Source: Paraglaciecola sp.
Lineage (GTDB): Bacteria; Pseudomonadota; Gammaproteobacteria; Enterobacterales; Alteromonadaceae
DNA length: 36,283 nt
Direction of reading: 5' to 3'
Assembly: GCA_009993955.1 (NCBI GenBank)
Contig: JAACSL010000032.1
Coordinates: 1-36,283, forward strand
Position numbers and translations under genes: made by a program. How positions within the stretch are numbered: position 1 is the first letter of the stretch; each line of letters starts with the position of its first letter. Shown piece after piece: positions 33,013 through 36,283 of this stretch. The notes under the pieces were generated by a model that was not told the origin of the DNA, ran no database searches, and saw nothing but the letters and a program-made list of their open reading frames with translations.

Positions 33013-33756
33013 ATGACGTTTTTATTGCTACGACCTTTGGCAAAATGTCAGGCTAGCCAAGCATCGTTTAGCGCTGCAGGCCTTGATACAATCGCCTGCG
33101 CCTTGCAAGACACCCAACTCAATCAGCAAGCCATTGCTCGGTTGCCAAACGATATTCAGCGCCTAACGGCAGATAGCTTGGTGATAGTAACCAGTACCGT
33201 TGCGGCCGAAGAATGTGTGCGTTACGCAACATTATGGCCGCCACACTGCCAATTTTTTGCTGTGGGAGCGAGTACCGCAAAGATCCTCTTTGCCCATGGT
33301 TTACAGGTTACTGTGCCAGACCAAGCTCGCTCTGAAGGGTTGCTGGCCTTGCCTGCCTTACAGCAGGTAAACAAACGTCATGTCGTCATCATCAAAGGTT
33401 TTGGTGGCCGAGATTTACTGGCCGAAACCCTTAATCGTCGCGGCGCCCAAGTGCAGGAATGGGATCTCTATCAGCGCATAAATTTAGACTCACCTTCTAG
33501 CACACGCCACTGGCACAAGGAGGAGATTCAATGCATTATTGCCACCAGTGGTGAAGTCATAGAAGCTGCCTTTGCTTATTTTCCTGCTGAGTGGCTACGT
33601 GCACTTCCATGGATAGTGGTTAGTCAGCGCACCGCACAAATTGCAGCTAAACTTGGCGTAAAACAACTGCTTGTCAGTGCTAATGCCAGTGACGACATGT
33701 TGATTGCCAGTGCGTTGCAAGTGCAATCAAACCGTGCAATCTTTTTGGAGTATTAA
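33013..33756 (+). CDS. hemD: uroporphyrinogen-III synthase
   Basis: A 247-residue enzyme that closes and inverts ring D of hydroxymethylbilane to give uroporphyrinogen III. The sequence of this family is poorly conserved; supporting parts are MTFLLLRPLAKCQ, DSLVIVTSTVAAEECV, FAVGASTAKIL and IIKGFGGRDLLAETLNRRGAQV. ATG 33013 is 2 bp after hemC; the longer open frame from 32914 overlaps hemC and is unlikely. It lies between hemC and hemX, which firms up the call. Confidence 0.93.
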   Translation: MTFLLLRPLAKCQASQASFSAAGLDTIACALQDTQLNQQAIARLPNDIQRLTADSLVIVTSTVAAEECVRYATLWPPHCQFFAVGASTAKILFAHGLQVTVPDQARSEGLLALPALQQVNKRHVVIIKGFGGRDLLAETLNRRGAQVQEWDLYQRINLDSPSSTRHWHKEEIQCIIATSGEVIEAAFAYFPAEWLRALPWIVVSQRTAQIAAKLGVKQLLVSANASDDMLIASALQVQSNRAIFLEY

Positions 33757-35022
33757 ATGGTTCAGAATTCAGACAAACCCAAGCTATCAGATGAAGAACG
33801 CTTGGCAGAACTAGAAAACCAATTGACTCAGCAAGCTTCTGCAAAAACCCCTGAGCAGCCACCAAAAGTAAGTGCTAAGGCTGCAGATCCTGTTGCTAAC
33901 AGTGCAGACAAAACCAGCAAAGACAGCTCTGCACCGTTTGCTCAGCGTGAGGCTTATCAAAGTTCGGCAAACAAAAAAACCGCAAAAACCGGTTTGTTAT
34001 GGTTTGTTAGCATCATTAACTTTTTATTAGTGCTTGCTTTAGCGGCGGGTGCCTATTGGCTTTGGCTGCAATGGCAGCGTCAACAAAACACTCAATTATT
34101 CAATGAACAGCAACAACAATTTAGTCAGCAACAAGCTAAGCTAGCCGAAGCGTCGGCGAGTAATCAGTTGGTTGAAAATGCGTTGTTGGCGCAAAGCCAA
34201 GCCGCTGTGAATGAAGTTGAACAACTAACTGAAAAACTCTCAACCGTGGAACAGCAACTGGCTGTTAATCAAAGTGCTCTGGCTGAAATCGCTGGGCGCA
34301 GGCCTGCCGATTGGTTACTGGCCGAAGCCGATTATTTGGTGAGTATTGCGGGTCGCAAGCTGTACCTTGAGCACGATGAAAAAACCGCGATTATGATGTT
34401 GCAAGCCGCCGCGAGTCGTTTAGAAGACTTGAACGACCCAAGCTTGTTGCCCTTGCGTGAAAAACTGGCCAACGACATGCAAACCTTGCAGCAGATTAAC
34501 CCAGTCTCGTACACCGAATTAGCCCTAACCCTTGGTGGTTTAATCAAGCAAGTTGACGACTTGCCGTTGTCCTACTTCAAACGTCCAGAATCAACGGAGC
34601 CACCCACTGAAGTCTCTGCCTCGGTTGAAGATTGGCAAACTAACTTGACCAACAACTTTAAATCATTTTTTGATAACTTTTTCAGCTATAAAAAAATCAC
34701 CACTGAAATAAAACCCTTTATGTCTGAACAGCAGCAATGGCTGGCTAAAGAGCAGTTAAAGTTTGCTTTGCATGCTGCGCAGATCGCGATACTGCAAGAA
34801 AACACCGACCTTTTTCATCAAAGTTTGCTTGATGGTGTTGCCTTGCTCACCGACAACTACGATCGCCAAAGTAGCAGCGTTAGACAGTTTCATGACAGTT
34901 TGTATGCCTTGTACAACACCGAAACCGAGCGAAAATACCCCGCTCAGTTGAGCGTCACTGAAGCCCTGCATGAGCTGATTTCGCAGCGGCTTGATCGGCG
35001 TTTTGCCAACGGAGCGCGTTAA
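33757..35022 (+). CDS. hemX: HemX, membrane protein of the haem operon
   Basis: A 421-residue protein: an acidic, Q/K/A-rich cytoplasmic N-terminus (1-80), one membrane helix (about 82-104; FVSIINFLLVLALAAGAYWLWL), a Gln-rich coiled coil (about 107-170) and the HemX domain (DWLLAEADYLVSIAGRKLYLEHD, DNYDRQSSSVRQFHDSLYAL). It was once called a uroporphyrinogen-III methyltransferase but lacks the SAM-binding fold; its role is not settled. GGAG lies six bases before the ATG. It is directly after hemD and 2 bp before hemY. Confidence 0.93.
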   Translation: MVQNSDKPKLSDEERLAELENQLTQQASAKTPEQPPKVSAKAADPVANSADKTSKDSSAPFAQREAYQSSANKKTAKTGLLWFVSIINFLLVLALAAGAYWLWLQWQRQQNTQLFNEQQQQFSQQQAKLAEASASNQLVENALLAQSQAAVNEVEQLTEKLSTVEQQLAVNQSALAEIAGRRPADWLLAEADYLVSIAGRKLYLEHDEKTAIMMLQAAASRLEDLNDPSLLPLREKLANDMQTLQQINPVSYTELALTLGGLIKQVDDLPLSYFKRPESTEPPTEVSASVEDWQTNLTNNFKSFFDNFFSYKKITTEIKPFMSEQQQWLAKEQLKFALHAAQIAILQENTDLFHQSLLDGVALLTDNYDRQSSSVRQFHDSLYALYNTETERKYPAQLSVTEALHELISQRLDRRFANGAR

Positions 35023-35024
35023 CC

Positions 35025-36197
35025 ATGAAACGCTTGCTCAGAATTGTATTGGTGACGCTGGTTTTCCTCATCTGCTTGGTGGTGGCCGCCATGATATTTG
35101 AAGATCGCGGTTACGTGTTTGTGGAGTTCAGTGGCTGGGCCATCGAAATGAATGTGTTTTCTTTAGCCATTTCGCTGTTGGCCATCTTCATTGGCTTGTT
35201 ACTGGCCAATTGGTTGATTCAAGTGCTTTTGCACAGTGTGAACGGTTCGCGCGACTGGTTTGGCGGCCTAGGGCGGCGCAAACAACAGCAAGCCTTTCGC
35301 CAAGGCTTAATTGCCTTAGCTGAAAACAACTATGTGGATGCCCGCAACTGGCTGAGTAAAATTAAAGATAACGATTTTGATGGTATCAATTTATTGGCGG
35401 CAGCCCAGGCTGAGTTGCAACTCGGTGATGCACAAAAAGCCAAGAATTTATGGGTAGAGGCCAGCACCATTGAAGCCTCGGCCTTGGCGGCCAAATTGTG
35501 TTTAATTCGCCAAGCCTTGCATCAACAGCAAGCCAGCCAAGCCCTTGAACTTATCGCAGGGCTTAGCGGTAAACAACGTGATCAAGCTGTGGTGATAAAA
35601 CTGTGGGCGCAGGCCTTGCTCAAGGCCGCGCGTTGGAGTGAGTTAAAAAACCAATTACCTCACTGGAAAAAAGCTTTGGGCACCGATTACGACGCCCTCA
35701 GCCAAGCAGTATCCAAAGGCACCTTTGCCGAAATTGCCAGTAAAGAAGGGGCAAATCAGCTTAAACAAAGCTGGCAAGCTCTGCCCCGTGGCGCGCGTAA
35801 AGACCCCAGTCAGCAAGCTGCCTATATTCAACAGCTACTCGATCAAGGCATGCACAAAGACGCTGAGGAAATGTTGGTTGCGAGCCAAAAATCTGGCCCA
35901 CAAGCCTTGTTATTACCCTTATATAAACAACTTAAATTGCCCAACCCCAGCATGGCCATTAAACAATTAGAAAGCTGGTTGAAACACGACGACAGCAACG
36001 TCGAACTGCTCTCTACCCTCGGTCACTTGGCGTACAATGCCAACGACACAGTGTTGGCAGAAAAAGCCCTTTGCCGCGCTATCAAACTGGCTAACCGCCA
36101 ACAAGATTTAAGACTCATGGCCGCGCTAAAAGAATCACAGCACGACAAAACCCAAGCACTGATGCTCTACAAACAAAGCATGAAACTCAGTAATTAA
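35025..36197 (+). CDS. hemY: HemY, membrane TPR protein of the haem operon
   Basis: A 390-residue protein with two N-terminal membrane helices (about 5-24 and 44-66) and a long TPR-like helical domain (LLAAAQAELQLGDAQKAKNLW, LLSTLGHLAYNANDTVLAEKALCRAI). It is the proteobacterial HemY of the haem operon, not the protoporphyrinogen oxidase that shares the name in Gram-positives. It is last in hemC-hemD-hemX-hemY. Precise function is unknown. Confidence 0.94.
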   Translation: MKRLLRIVLVTLVFLICLVVAAMIFEDRGYVFVEFSGWAIEMNVFSLAISLLAIFIGLLLANWLIQVLLHSVNGSRDWFGGLGRRKQQQAFRQGLIALAENNYVDARNWLSKIKDNDFDGINLLAAAQAELQLGDAQKAKNLWVEASTIEASALAAKLCLIRQALHQQQASQALELIAGLSGKQRDQAVVIKLWAQALLKAARWSELKNQLPHWKKALGTDYDALSQAVSKGTFAEIASKEGANQLKQSWQALPRGARKDPSQQAAYIQQLLDQGMHKDAEEMLVASQKSGPQALLLPLYKQLKLPNPSMAIKQLESWLKHDDSNVELLSTLGHLAYNANDTVLAEKALCRAIKLANRQQDLRLMAALKESQHDKTQALMLYKQSMKLSN

Positions 36198-36232
36198 CCC
36201 CAATCCTGTTTAAGAAATTGAACTAAATGCCT

Positions 36233-36270
36233 GTTCCAAGATCCGATCTTTCGACCAAGAAAGTGGGAAC
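36233..36270. repeat. nested inverted repeat after hemY
   Basis: An outer pair GTTCC (36233-36237) / GGAAC (36266-36270) encloses CTTTC (36248-36252) / GAAAG (36259-36263); AAGATC-C-GATCTT (36238-36250) overlaps. There is no T run before the window ends. It may be a terminator stem or the start of the next element. Confidence 0.35.
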
Positions 36271-36283
36271 CAACAGAGGAACA

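Noticed and set aside
1-36283. tRNA, rRNA, CRISPR arrays, insertion sequences, prophage or integron sites
   Set aside because: I looked for cloverleaf ends, repeated spacers, transposase motifs and terminal inverted repeats and saw none.

Overview
This is a moderate-GC chromosomal stretch from a gammaproteobacterium, probably a free-living or marine lineage. The assignment rests on the conserved block gmk-rpoZ-spoT-trmH-recG, on hemC-hemD-hemX-hemY, and on cyaY, rsmJ, htpX and a YjgR-type ATPase. I cannot name a genus from sequence alone. I see no rRNA, tRNA, CRISPR array, insertion sequence or prophage.

Layout. (1) 0.2-7 kb: an exported M1 aminopeptidase; a membrane GGDEF protein split by an in-frame TAA and coupled to a periplasmic solute-binding protein; an HI0933/YhiN flavoprotein; a DUF1223 exported thioredoxin-fold protein. 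(2) 7.1-10.7 kb: a four-gene ABC exporter / DesK-DesR-like two-component operon on the minus strand, with palindromic sites upstream. (3) 11-17 kb: HtpX; a secreted protein of unknown function with a peptidoglycan-binding-like segment; an exported alpha/beta hydrolase overlapping an ECF sigma factor that carries its own membrane domain; a HerA/YjgR-type ATPase. (4) 17.3-19.6 kb: a Tat-lipoprotein small subunit plus a GMC flavoprotein with a predicted iron-sulfur motif. (5) 19.6-28.9 kb: a long minus-strand run of gmk, rpoZ, spoT, ridA, trmH, two tandem exported peroxiredoxin-like proteins, recG, rsmJ and a Prx5-type peroxiredoxin. (6) 28.9-31.9 kb, plus strand: cyaY, a carboxylesterase, a YHS protein with a good terminator, an exported DUF2914 protein, and a frameshifted solute-binding protein. 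(7) 32.1-36.2 kb: hemC-hemD-hemX-hemY.

Most of the window is housekeeping: stringent response, DNA repair, RNA modification and tetrapyrrole synthesis. The accessory part is rich in envelope and redox functions. The points most worth a second look are the stop codon inside the diguanylate cyclase, the A8 slippery run inside the second solute-binding protein (one -1 shift restores a full reading frame), the membrane-tethered sigma factor paired with an exported hydrolase, the GMC/Tat-lipoprotein pair, and the operator-like palindromes before the ABC/two-component operon. Start codons were chosen from ribosome-binding sites and family lengths where possible; several genes (recG, spoT, the HI0933 protein) use non-ATG starts.
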